Source: Gimesia sp.
GTDB taxonomy: Bacteria; Planctomycetota; Planctomycetia; Planctomycetales; Planctomycetaceae
Assembly (NCBI GenBank): GCA_002706765.1
Contig: PAJV01000076.1
Location: 372,001 to 436,000 of the forward strand
Direction: 5' to 3'
DNA length: 64,000 nt
The notes beneath the pieces were generated by a model that was not told where the DNA came from, ran no database searches, and saw only the letters and a program-made list of their open reading frames with translations. This document shows positions 57,077-64,000 of the stretch, piece by piece (the stretch's first letter is position 1; each line of letters begins with the position of its first letter). The position numbers and the translations under genes are program-made.

Positions 57077-57321
57077 TTCTTTTTCCTTTCAGTATTGCGT
57101 GGTGTCAACTGTATTGTTCCTGTGACCAAAACCTGTTCTTAAAAAGTATAAGTTCAGTTGTGAACGAGGACTGATATTTCGCGAGAATCTCCAGTGAAAA
57201 GTAGATTATGAGACAATCGCGCACTGGATTGAGACCACAGGTCACACTATTTATTGAGACTGAGTATATTGTTCCAATAAAGAAGGTGAATTAATCGGTT
57301 CCCCTGCCGAGACAGACATTG

Positions 57322-57444
57322 ATGTGCTGGTGGTCGCGGGAAGAACTCGCAGGTACCTCTGAGATTCTGCGGCCTGCGGCGTTGCCGGAACTGGTGGAGC
57401 GGACTTTTCTGGTTCATGCCGAACCTGTGTTGATGCGGGACTGA
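57322..57444 (+). pseudogene. Fragment of a Nudix-like gene (C-terminal end)
   Basis: A 40-codon frame with the reading 'CWWSREELAGTSEILRPAALPELVE' ends at a stop at 57442. Bases 57326-57384 are identical (59 of 59) to 52482-52540 inside the Nudix gene, after which the two diverge yet stay homologous in protein (VERTF.../FESVF..., EPVLM/EPLLL). The Nudix box is absent, so this is a gene remnant. Confidence 0.75.
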
Positions 57445-57462
57445 AACCGGAAGGCTCCCCGG

Positions 57463-57924
57463 TCAGCCCACCAGGTACCGCCAGAATGAGTTGATGCCGC
57501 GGGTGATCTGGCTCAGATTGAGTTGCGAGGAACCGGTAGCCTGGTGATCTGACCAGAACCAGCGGCCGGCGACTTTGCCTGATTGATCAACGGCGACTGT
57601 GGCGTGCCCCTCACCGCGATTCCAGGTGCGGATGGTGTAGAGTTGTGGACCGCCGTACTGTGCAGCCAGCGAGTTGTCCGCGGACAACATGATCGTGGAA
57701 TTCATGAGTGTGCCCCGTGTTCGAGAAACGGCATCGGGGGGCGTACCCATCAAGGCGTCTGCTTCTGCCGCGGAGATGCCCAGGGGAATCCTGGAGGTGA
57801 CGGTTTCCAGTTCGGTGACCGGATGGCGGGGGGTGTGTCTGGTAAAAATGCCGACCGTCATTAACAAAATGCAGCCGAGTGATGCGAGGATCATGGCCAG
57901 GTATGGTTTCACTTTGGCATGCAT
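57463..57924 (-). CDS. Hypothetical membrane-anchored protein, 153 residues
   Basis: The ATG at 57924 is preferred: AGGAG lies about 13 bases upstream and a single hydrophobic helix follows (about 7-28). The remainder is a predicted periplasmic domain ('GISAAEADALMGTPPDAVSRTRGTLMNSTIMLSADNSLAAQYGGPQLYTIRTWNRGEGHATVAVDQ'), whose 'G(I/M)S..EAD.LMG.P' stretch recalls small SmpA/OmlA-like (BamE-like) domains. No other match; call is tentative. Confidence 0.55.
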   Translation of the reverse strand: MHAKVKPYLAMILASLGCILLMTVGIFTRHTPRHPVTELETVTSRIPLGISAAEADALMGTPPDAVSRTRGTLMNSTIMLSADNSLAAQYGGPQLYTIRTWNRGEGHATVAVDQSGKVAGRWFWSDHQATGSSQLNLSQITRGINSFWRYLVG

Positions 57925-58664
57925 TGGATCGGAAACTCCTGTCTGAAGGACTGGTCTGTTCGGCTGATTGTGTTCAACTCTTTTTATTGTAAACCAGCGG
58001 TACTGGTTTGTCATGCAGAATCTGAAGTTTGCTGCGGGATGTTGAAATGAGAGGAGTCGGGAGAGATCGGGTAGAAACTGTTTCGCTCGGTCCGGCTCGA
58101 CCTTCTTTCATAGTTTCACCCCTTTTTCTTATGGCTGGTTTTGGGTTTTCGCGGTGGAAATTTTGGATGGGGGTGTTTGATTATGTTGCCATTGGGCGTG
58201 ATGTCGGGTTGATACTCGCCAGGCGGGTCGACACATGGGACGACCCCTACGACTAACAGGTGGGATGTGGGGTTCTGGATTGTGCGCTTGCCCTGACTTT
58301 TTTCTGTTGTCTGCGACAACCACGGATTGCATTCGGGGCTACCCATTTTTCACCTTTCGTTCTTTCTTTCAGATTAGCCGAACGGCATGAGCCGCGGTTT
58401 TTGTGAGCCGGGAAAAAACGAGGTTAATCTGGGGTGATCTATGATGAATATCGATGACACCTTTTTGACCCTTCTCTTGATCTTCCAGTGATTCGGGATT
58501 TTCATCTGCGGGGGGTGGGGCACTTCTTTTATAATGCTTTGTGAACCAGGTAAGAGGACGTTAGCACAAGCACTGTCCGGTCTAAATAGCAAGCCGATCA
58601 GTGGCACGCGCTCGTCTGATTTTGCAGGAGACATTGCAATAAAAGAGAGGTTATCGGGTGCCAT

Positions 58665-58681
58665 GGCCGGCTTGACCGGCC
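58665..58681. repeat. REP-like hairpin
   Basis: GGCCGG (58665-58670) and CCGGCC (58676-58681) are exact reverse complements around CTTGA, with three further pairs (one wobble) beyond. The CTTG-type loop matches the palindrome at 45086-45108. Confidence 0.5.
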
Positions 58682-58791
58682 GTGTCGAGTGGGTGTAGAA
58701 AGCCTGGCTCCGGATAGGACGTGGCGGCTGTGACTTCCTTCTCGTTGCATTCGGGCGATCCTGTTTTGTTGGTGGGGGCTGGTTGTTCGCG

Positions 58792-58822
58792 CACTGTCGG
58801 GCAAGTTAACTGTGGCACACGC
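58792..58822. repeat. Decayed REP-like unit
   Basis: Begins CACTGTCGGGCAAG, like the minus-strand reading of the palindrome at 45086-45108, then TTAACTGTGGCACACGCC in place of the perfect second arm. Confidence 0.45.
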
Positions 58823-59151
58823 CAGGGTAAGAGGACATTGAAATTTTGTTTTTGTTATGGAGTTCATTGTGGTGTTTGAGCTGATCTCTGAATTCGGTTT
58901 TCAAATTTATTGTGGATTATTTTGTGGAAGGGCGTGGGTGCGTCAAGCGGAGAAGGACAAAAAGAGTGCGCGATACGTGCTGATATGTTTTGATAGAAAG
59001 GCGAACCGGGGGCGAGACCTGCGCCATGGTGTGGTGATGTGCGTCGACCCACAGAGTTTTGTTGAGCAGGTGTTTTGTCAGATCAGGTTGAGGTCAGCGA
59101 GTTTTGTAATGCGGTTATGTTTCCGTAATCGTGATTTTCACCTGAACCAGT

Positions 59152-59171
59152 AGTGGATCGCGCGCGACCCA
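59152..59171. repeat. GC-rich near-perfect palindrome
   Basis: GTGGATCGC followed by GCGCGACCCAC: a 20-base sequence that equals its reverse complement except for one A/G position pair. Purpose unknown; a protein-binding palindrome or a REP-like remnant. Confidence 0.45.
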
Positions 59172-59257
59172 CTTATAAGCTTTGATCATGCCGCGCGGCG
59201 AGTGCCTGTCAAGACGAATTTATTCAGTAGAAAGTGAACAGGATGCAATCACTTGAA

Positions 59258-62200
59258 TCAGTTTTGAATGCGGTCCCAGGCCTGCAGCAGAAAGCTGCCT
59301 CGTTTGACTTTGGTGGCTGGCGACGATTGCTCTTCGGCCTGCTGCACCTGCTTCGCCAGTTGCCGCGGGTTGAGAGTCCCCTGCTCCAGTTGCTGCAGAC
59401 CCTGTTCCCAGGTGGTCTGCACAGATTGAGTCAGTGGTTCGTTGAGTCGGGCGTTGTAGTCGTTGAAAAAGCCTTTTGTCGCGAAATAGAGGGCAGCCGG
59501 TATTGCTGGGTCGGAATCGGTGATTTTGATGTCGTTAAAGAAGCTGACCAGCTGACGATAACGCACGAGAGTGTGCAGCAGCAGTTCAGGGTCGAGGTCG
59601 GCAGGAGTCGTCGAGTGCTGTTTCGCGAGTGCGGCGGCATAGCCGGCGGCTTCACCGGTCTGCAGGAAGACGGGTTCCAGACGGATGGCACCCCAGGCAA
59701 TATGAGACGCAGAGAGACAGACGGGGACCAGCAGGTTGTCGACGCCTTTGGGAAGAAGTGCGCGATAGGGGATCTGCGACGGACGGGATTCTTCGGTGAG
59801 AATCAGTTTGCCGTCGTATTTGAAACCGGGCCGACTGTCGGTGGTGCAGGAATGCGAATCCATATACCAGTCGGTGACGGCGATGCTGTCCGCGTGGATG
59901 GGAGTCCGCTGGTAATCTTCGGTCAGCATGCCATCATGTTCATTGAAGACATGGCGACCCACAATCCGGCGGGCTTCGCGGACGTACATTTCATAAGGGA
60001 CGTGATTGTGGTCGGCGTATTCATCTTCAGGCAGACCCCATTCGAGGAACTTCTTACGCTGCGCTTCCGGGATCGATTCATCGTGCTGCAGAAACCACAT
60101 CAGTCCCAGGCCGAAATCGAGATGCTGCTGAATGATCTGTTCGCGGATGGACCAGTCGGCTTCAGGATATTCGTGATTCTGTCCCGGCATGATCGGGCTG
60201 TTGACGTGCGACTTGTGGTTTGGTCCATTATGCGAAGCGATGTAACGGCGATGAAAGTTGAGATAATCCTCACGATTGTAGCTGTCTGGTTTGGGAATGG
60301 TCAGACGATTTGCGGGATCGGAGGTGACGCAGAAACGATAGTTATAAGCCTGGACCGCGCCGTCTGCAGTGAACGGGCTGGTGGGATCGACGCTCCCCTG
60401 CCTTGCTCCGTAGACGCGAATGTTGAGGCCTTCTTTGATAACGCTCTCGGGACGATGTCCGTCAATATTGACGAATACTTTCCCGGCGTGCGGTTCGTTG
60501 AATTCCTCGCGTGCTTCTCTACCGACGCGATACGGGACATCCGCCAGTGCGAACAGATCACCTTCATAGGTCGCATCGACAAAGGTGGAGCCGTTGACCT
60601 GGATCGTTTCGGGAGTGCCAAAGCGACAGAGGGTGACGCTTTGGATCATCGGTCCCTGGCGATCGACGTTCGTCGGGTAATGATTCAACAGGAGTGTGAT
60701 GTTGTTTTCCTGAGCGACGAGCCGATTATATTCGCGTTCAGCGACATGCGGTTCGGCCCAGCCGATGGGGTATTTTTCGTGGGTAAAGCGGATGATCTGG
60801 TGATCGCGGGAGTCGCGACCGAAAATGTCGATGTAATAGTTCTCGATGTTCTCGAGCAGTTCGCTGAAGAGGGGCGAACGGGGACCGCCGTAGAGGGCGT
60901 CCCATTGCATCAGGCCGTTGGTCATCATGCCGCCGAGGTGCCCGTTATGCTGCACGAGCAGGACGGAACAGCCTTCCCGGGCCGCACGCACGGCACAGGC
61001 GACACCGCCGCCCGTTCCGCCAACAACAACGACATCGTATGTTTTGCCGTTTACTTTCACTGCGGGAGTCTCTTTCGCGAGGGTGACGGGTTCGTCCGAA
61101 TGTCGGGTACTTTCACCGGGTGTGCGGGGTTCGGTTTTTGCAGCGAGGGGGGAGACAGCGACGCGGGCAGCCTGTGGATTGGGGAGCGGCTTCGCGACCG
61201 GTTTTTCCGCCATGCTGATTTCGGGGAAACCGGAGGCTGTAGTGCCGGCGCGTTCTGCAGCAGCGATTTCTACCGACAGCAGCTGCAGGCCATCGACGAC
61301 GACGTAGCCATCGGCACCGGTATTGGAAATCGTGATATGCGCCGGCTGCCCTGCTGCAAAATGGAATTCACCCAGAGAAACGGGAATGCGATCGATGAGA
61401 GCCGGTTGTCGCTGATTGATGGTGACGGTTTTTTCTCCGTCTGCGCTCTGGATGGTGACGGGTACTCTGGTGGAACGGTTTTCATGCCAGGTATAGAGCA
61501 GTCGGACTTCGTAGTCGCCTGTGTGTTTGATTTTCGGCGAGAAGCGGGCGGTTTTCTTACCGCGTTCTTTGTTATTGTCGTGGGTATAGGTGGGGCCGAT
61601 GGGCGAAGGTTGACGATTGCTTTCGCTCCAGCCTCCAGTGAATTCAGCTGCGGAATCATCGAGTACGATTCCCGGCAGTGTTTCCGCCGATGTGATGACG
61701 CGTGGCTGTGTTTGTCCACGTTTGATGGGCGAAGGCCAGTCGAGCAGTTGGCCGTCGGCAAGCAGCTGGGTACGGAGCCGCTGGTAGTTGATTTTCTGGA
61801 TCGGGCAGTCGGCATCGATGGCCTGGCAGGCGGCGGTGGCAGCGGACTGGCTGAGGATCATGAGCACGGGTTCCATGCGGGTGGAACCAAAGGCGACGTG
61901 ACTGGCGGAGATCGCAAAGGTGACGAGCAGGTTATTGCATTCGGACGCTTTGGGGACGATGGCTTCAAAACCGATGGGGTAAGGGCCGCGGGTGCCGGTA
62001 TGCCCGAGCAGTTTGCCTTCGCGGATCATCATGCCGTCATGAGCGATGCGACGGATTTCGTGGATGTCGACTCCATAGGAAGCCAGACCAACGGATTTAG
62101 GAGCGACTTCCGTGTGGCGACAATGATGTTCTGTCATGACCAGGTCGGAGATCATCCGCCGTGACTCGCGAATATAAAGCTGATGCGGCCAGCCTCCGTT

Positions 62201-63370
62201 GTCGAGAAATTCATCTTTGCAGAGACCGTACTGACTGATCTGCTGCCGGACTTTTTCGGGGACGCGCGGATCGGTCTTCAGGAAATGATACAGGCCGCGA
62301 GCGTAGTTTTCGTGTTCTTTGATGATTTTCTGACGCTCGGCGTGGCTGGCTTCGGTGTAGCCTTTATTCCCGCCGACGTAGTTCAAACCGAAGTAGGCGG
62401 TGTTGAAATCGAATTTGCCGTTGGGAAGTGCATCGTGTTTGGTGAACCAGCGGAGGTCCATGTCATCGCCGGCCTGCTGACAGGCTTTGATATAACGGGC
62501 GACGATTTCATACCGGGCAGGATCGTAGTTGGCGGGAGGCTGAATGGGGATGCGGTTGGCGGGTTGGTCGGTAACGCAGAGTCGAAAACAGTAGGCCTGC
62601 ACACCGGGAGCGGCTTCACCGGGGGTGCCGAGCTCACCTTCTTCAATCAGAGGCAACAGGCCGCTGTCCGGTTTTCCGGGGATGCGATAAGGGTCGAGGG
62701 GAATGGAACGGTCCCATAAGCCGCGACGATCTTTGCGGCGACCGATGGCATCGACTTTGCCGAACTTAACCTGGGGGATTTCGTGGTACTGAATGCCATT
62801 CAGGGTTTCGTTGTATTGCGAATTGGCTTCGCGGGTCAGCGAGTAAGAGACACCAGCGGCCGCCAGGAGATCGCCTTCGTAGGTGGTGTCGATAAACATC
62901 TTCGCGTCGATGCGGGTTCCGTTTTCGGTGATTAAAGTCTGGATGCGGGGGCCCTGTTTGATGACTTCTTTCAGTGGTTCTCCTTTAAGAACAGTCACGC
63001 CGGCTTGCTTGATCATCTCGTCGAACACCTGTTCGGCGACATGGGGTTCGAGCTGTGTTTCCAGGGTTTTATTGTATTTCTCGCCGATACGCTGATAGAA
63101 CTCGCGCGCCATGCCGGCGACGGTTGCCGCTTTCCCCATGTCGGAAAAGCTGAGTCCGCCGGAACTCATGCCCCCCAGATGCTGTCCGGGTTCGATGAGT
63201 ATCGCCTGTTTTCCGAGTCGGGCTGCTTTGACGGCAGCGACAACGCCTCCGGATGTTCCGCCGTAGATGCAGATGTCGACGCTGTGATCGGGCTTGTCAG
63301 CAGAGACTGGTTGCAGAAAAAACAGAGAGCAGCAGATAAGAGTGACAGCAATAACGAAGTTGCGAGGCAT
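59258..63370 (-). CDS. Tandem FAD-dependent oxidoreductase with central carbohydrate-binding-like module
   Basis: A 1370-residue exported protein. Signal peptide (about 1-24). Two FAD_oxidored modules, each opening with a dinucleotide-binding motif ('DICIYGGTSGGVVAAVKAARLGKQ' near 32, and 'YDVVVVGGTGGGVACAVRAAREG' near 775) and each with 'VDATYEGDL'-type and 'IRESRRM'/'VREARRI' motifs. Between them (about 560-700) lies a golvesin/CBM-like beta domain ('TGDYEVRLLYTWHENRSTRVPVTIQ'). Planctomycete-type enzymes that oxidise sugars or polyols are implied. Adjacent to a sialidase-like gene (66 bases). Substrate unknown. Confidence 0.88.
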   Translation of the reverse strand: MPRNFVIAVTLICCSLFFLQPVSADKPDHSVDICIYGGTSGGVVAAVKAARLGKQAILIEPGQHLGGMSSGGLSFSDMGKAATVAGMAREFYQRIGEKYNKTLETQLEPHVAEQVFDEMIKQAGVTVLKGEPLKEVIKQGPRIQTLITENGTRIDAKMFIDTTYEGDLLAAAGVSYSLTREANSQYNETLNGIQYHEIPQVKFGKVDAIGRRKDRRGLWDRSIPLDPYRIPGKPDSGLLPLIEEGELGTPGEAAPGVQAYCFRLCVTDQPANRIPIQPPANYDPARYEIVARYIKACQQAGDDMDLRWFTKHDALPNGKFDFNTAYFGLNYVGGNKGYTEASHAERQKIIKEHENYARGLYHFLKTDPRVPEKVRQQISQYGLCKDEFLDNGGWPHQLYIRESRRMISDLVMTEHHCRHTEVAPKSVGLASYGVDIHEIRRIAHDGMMIREGKLLGHTGTRGPYPIGFEAIVPKASECNNLLVTFAISASHVAFGSTRMEPVLMILSQSAATAACQAIDADCPIQKINYQRLRTQLLADGQLLDWPSPIKRGQTQPRVITSAETLPGIVLDDSAAEFTGGWSESNRQPSPIGPTYTHDNNKERGKKTARFSPKIKHTGDYEVRLLYTWHENRSTRVPVTIQSADGEKTVTINQRQPALIDRIPVSLGEFHFAAGQPAHITISNTGADGYVVVDGLQLLSVEIAAAERAGTTASGFPEISMAEKPVAKPLPNPQAARVAVSPLAAKTEPRTPGESTRHSDEPVTLAKETPAVKVNGKTYDVVVVGGTGGGVACAVRAAREGCSVLLVQHNGHLGGMMTNGLMQWDALYGGPRSPLFSELLENIENYYIDIFGRDSRDHQIIRFTHEKYPIGWAEPHVAEREYNRLVAQENNITLLLNHYPTNVDRQGPMIQSVTLCRFGTPETIQVNGSTFVDATYEGDLFALADVPYRVGREAREEFNEPHAGKVFVNIDGHRPESVIKEGLNIRVYGARQGSVDPTSPFTADGAVQAYNYRFCVTSDPANRLTIPKPDSYNREDYLNFHRRYIASHNGPNHKSHVNSPIMPGQNHEYPEADWSIREQIIQQHLDFGLGLMWFLQHDESIPEAQRKKFLEWGLPEDEYADHNHVPYEMYVREARRIVGRHVFNEHDGMLTEDYQRTPIHADSIAVTDWYMDSHSCTTDSRPGFKYDGKLILTEESRPSQIPYRALLPKGVDNLLVPVCLSASHIAWGAIRLEPVFLQTGEAAGYAAALAKQHSTTPADLDPELLLHTLVRYRQLVSFFNDIKITDSDPAIPAALYFATKGFFNDYNARLNEPLTQSVQTTWEQGLQQLEQGTLNPRQLAKQVQQAEEQSSPATKVKRGSFLLQAWDRIQN

Positions 63371-63436
63371 GGCAGGAACTCAATCTTTCTCGGGGAGCGA
63401 TACCGGGGTTCAGAGTTAATGACGTCCGTGTGCGGG

Positions 63437-64000
63437 TCAGTCCTGTGAGATCCATTTCAATGGAAAACGGGCGATTGTCAGGGCGGTTGTGTCATAGCCA
63501 TTATTTTTGAAGCCGCCATCTTCGTAGAAGCAGTAGATCGAGCCATCGGGCAGCGCTGCCAGATCGCTGTAGCCGCTGATACCCGGTTCGAGAACCCGTT
63601 TGCTGGACCAGGTCTGACAGTCGTCGAAGCTGACCTGCAGCGTCAGGTTTTTACGATCGCGATTGGGCGTTCTACGACCGGTTTTGTTTTCCAGGTTATC
63701 CGGGTTCGCAAACACAATCGCATTCTCTGGCTGTGATTTACTGGCGGGAACACGCAGGATGCTGGCCATGCAGACCGGTTCCCGGAGTTGGTCGTCAAAA
63801 CGTTTTCCGGTCCAGTTCGTGGCGCCGTTATCGCTCACGGCGACGAGACGCCGATGCGGATCAGATTCGGTACGGATGTTAACAAGAACCTGATTGTTAA
63901 ACAGCTGGACGGCGACGGTTTCGCTGGGATTCACAACGGTTTCCCCGGCGACAGTATCCCCCTGTTTTACGATGATGTCACCGCACTGCCAGGTTTTGCC
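63437..64000 (-). CDS. Sialidase-like BNR-repeat protein, C-terminal part (cut by right edge)
   Basis: The frame stays open to the window edge, so the N-terminal portion is missing. The 188 visible residues show BNR/Asp-box-type segments: 'GKTWQCGDI' at the edge, 'VSDNGATNWTGK', and 'SFDDCQTWSSKRVLEPGISGYSDLAALPDGSIYCFYEDGG', ending 'TIARFPLKWISQD'. This is the six-bladed sialidase fold (exo-alpha-sialidase-like). The catalytic Arg triad cannot all be seen. It is transcribed before the FAD oxidoreductase, likely one operon for sugar breakdown. Confidence 0.85.
   Translation of the reverse strand, partial: GKTWQCGDIIVKQGDTVAGETVVNPSETVAVQLFNNQVLVNIRTESDPHRRLVAVSDNGATNWTGKRFDDQLREPVCMASILRVPASKSQPENAIVFANPDNLENKTGRRTPNRDRKNLTLQVSFDDCQTWSSKRVLEPGISGYSDLAALPDGSIYCFYEDGGFKNNGYDTTALTIARFPLKWISQD

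Larger units (their letters stand above)
57925..59257. other. Mostly non-coding stretch with palindromes
   Basis: About 1.3 kb with no gene I can support. ORFs at 58029-58256 and 58857-59153 lack ribosome sites and have unusual composition. Palindromes: GGCCGG-CTTGA-CCGGCC at 58665-58681, a decayed REP-like unit at 58792-58822 and a near-perfect 20-bp GC-rich palindrome at 59152-59171. The region probably holds gene remnants. Confidence 0.5.

Noticed and set aside
58029-59153. Two plus-strand ORFs of 75 and 98 codons
   Set aside because: No ribosome site, no motif, unusual Cys/Trp/Phe composition.
59234-62164. A 976-codon plus-strand ORF opposite the FAD oxidoreductase
   Set aside because: It is wholly antisense to a protein with clear FAD and secretion motifs; no ribosome site or family motif, and long antisense ORFs arise often in such GC-rich coding DNA.

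Overview
The window reads as a chromosomal segment of a planctomycete, most likely a Gimesia (Planctomyces maris)-like member of the Planctomycetaceae. This is inferred from family content: a paired DUF1549/DUF1553 'planctomycete cytochrome c' protein and DUF1501 protein, a DUF1598 protein, formylglycine-type sulfatases, a multi-domain secreted amidohydrolase, and a dihydropteroate-synthase-like protein of the C1/methanopterin type. I saw no rRNA, tRNA, CRISPR array, prophage or intact insertion sequence. Most of the window looks like ordinary housekeeping chromosome; the 54-59 kb stretch is the least orderly.

Layout. 1-6.2 kb: end of a sulfatase, a large secreted amidohydrolase with three related modules, and a convergent exported thioredoxin-fold protein. 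6.4-10.5 kb (minus): a pterin cluster with pabA, pabB, a dihydropteroate-synthase-like protein and pterin-4a-carbinolamine dehydratase. 10.9-15.4 kb: the DUF1549/1553 + DUF1501 pair. 15.5-22.3 kb: a HEPN/zinc-ribbon membrane protein, a cupin, a TIGR00300 ornithine-cyclodeaminase-like enzyme, a Gfo/Idh/MocA oxidoreductase, a Xer recombinase and a lipoprotein. 22.5-29 kb: dusB facing the minus-strand run phoH, 7TM-HD phosphohydrolase, ybeY, CNNM/CorC. 29.6-35.5 kb: an ExeA-like ATPase followed by a membrane LysM protein, then an MBL hydrolase and a DUF1444-like protein. 35.7-36 kb: a candidate free-standing structured RNA. 36-43.2 kb: glgB, an exported gluzincin-like protein, and a haem run hemD-hemE-hemG. 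43-52.6 kb: an arylsulfatase, DUF1598 and small unknown proteins, an alpha/beta hydrolase, a di-iron MBL protein, a TPR protein and a Nudix hydrolase. 52.7-56.6 kb: two divergently oriented NtrC-like paralogues with degenerate active sites. 57-59.2 kb: a Nudix gene remnant and mostly non-coding DNA with palindromes. 59.2-64 kb: a tandem FAD oxidoreductase with a central carbohydrate-binding-like module, and the end of a sialidase-like gene.

Most unexpected signals. (1) A gap-free dispersed repeat of about 98 bp occurs four times (18.2, 28.0, 40.5 and 54.2 kb) and retains inverted-repeat structure. (2) Two NtrC-like regulators both lack the GAFTGA loop and the usual arginine-finger positions and have the Walker B Asp-Glu order swapped; one also has Glu at the receiver phosphorylation site. 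(3) A RNA of about 197 nt is predicted from a TATAAT box and a long terminator hairpin, without a convincing ORF. (4) A pterin gene cluster suggests tetrahydromethanopterin or folate synthesis. All functional statements come from reading the sequence; no database search was run.
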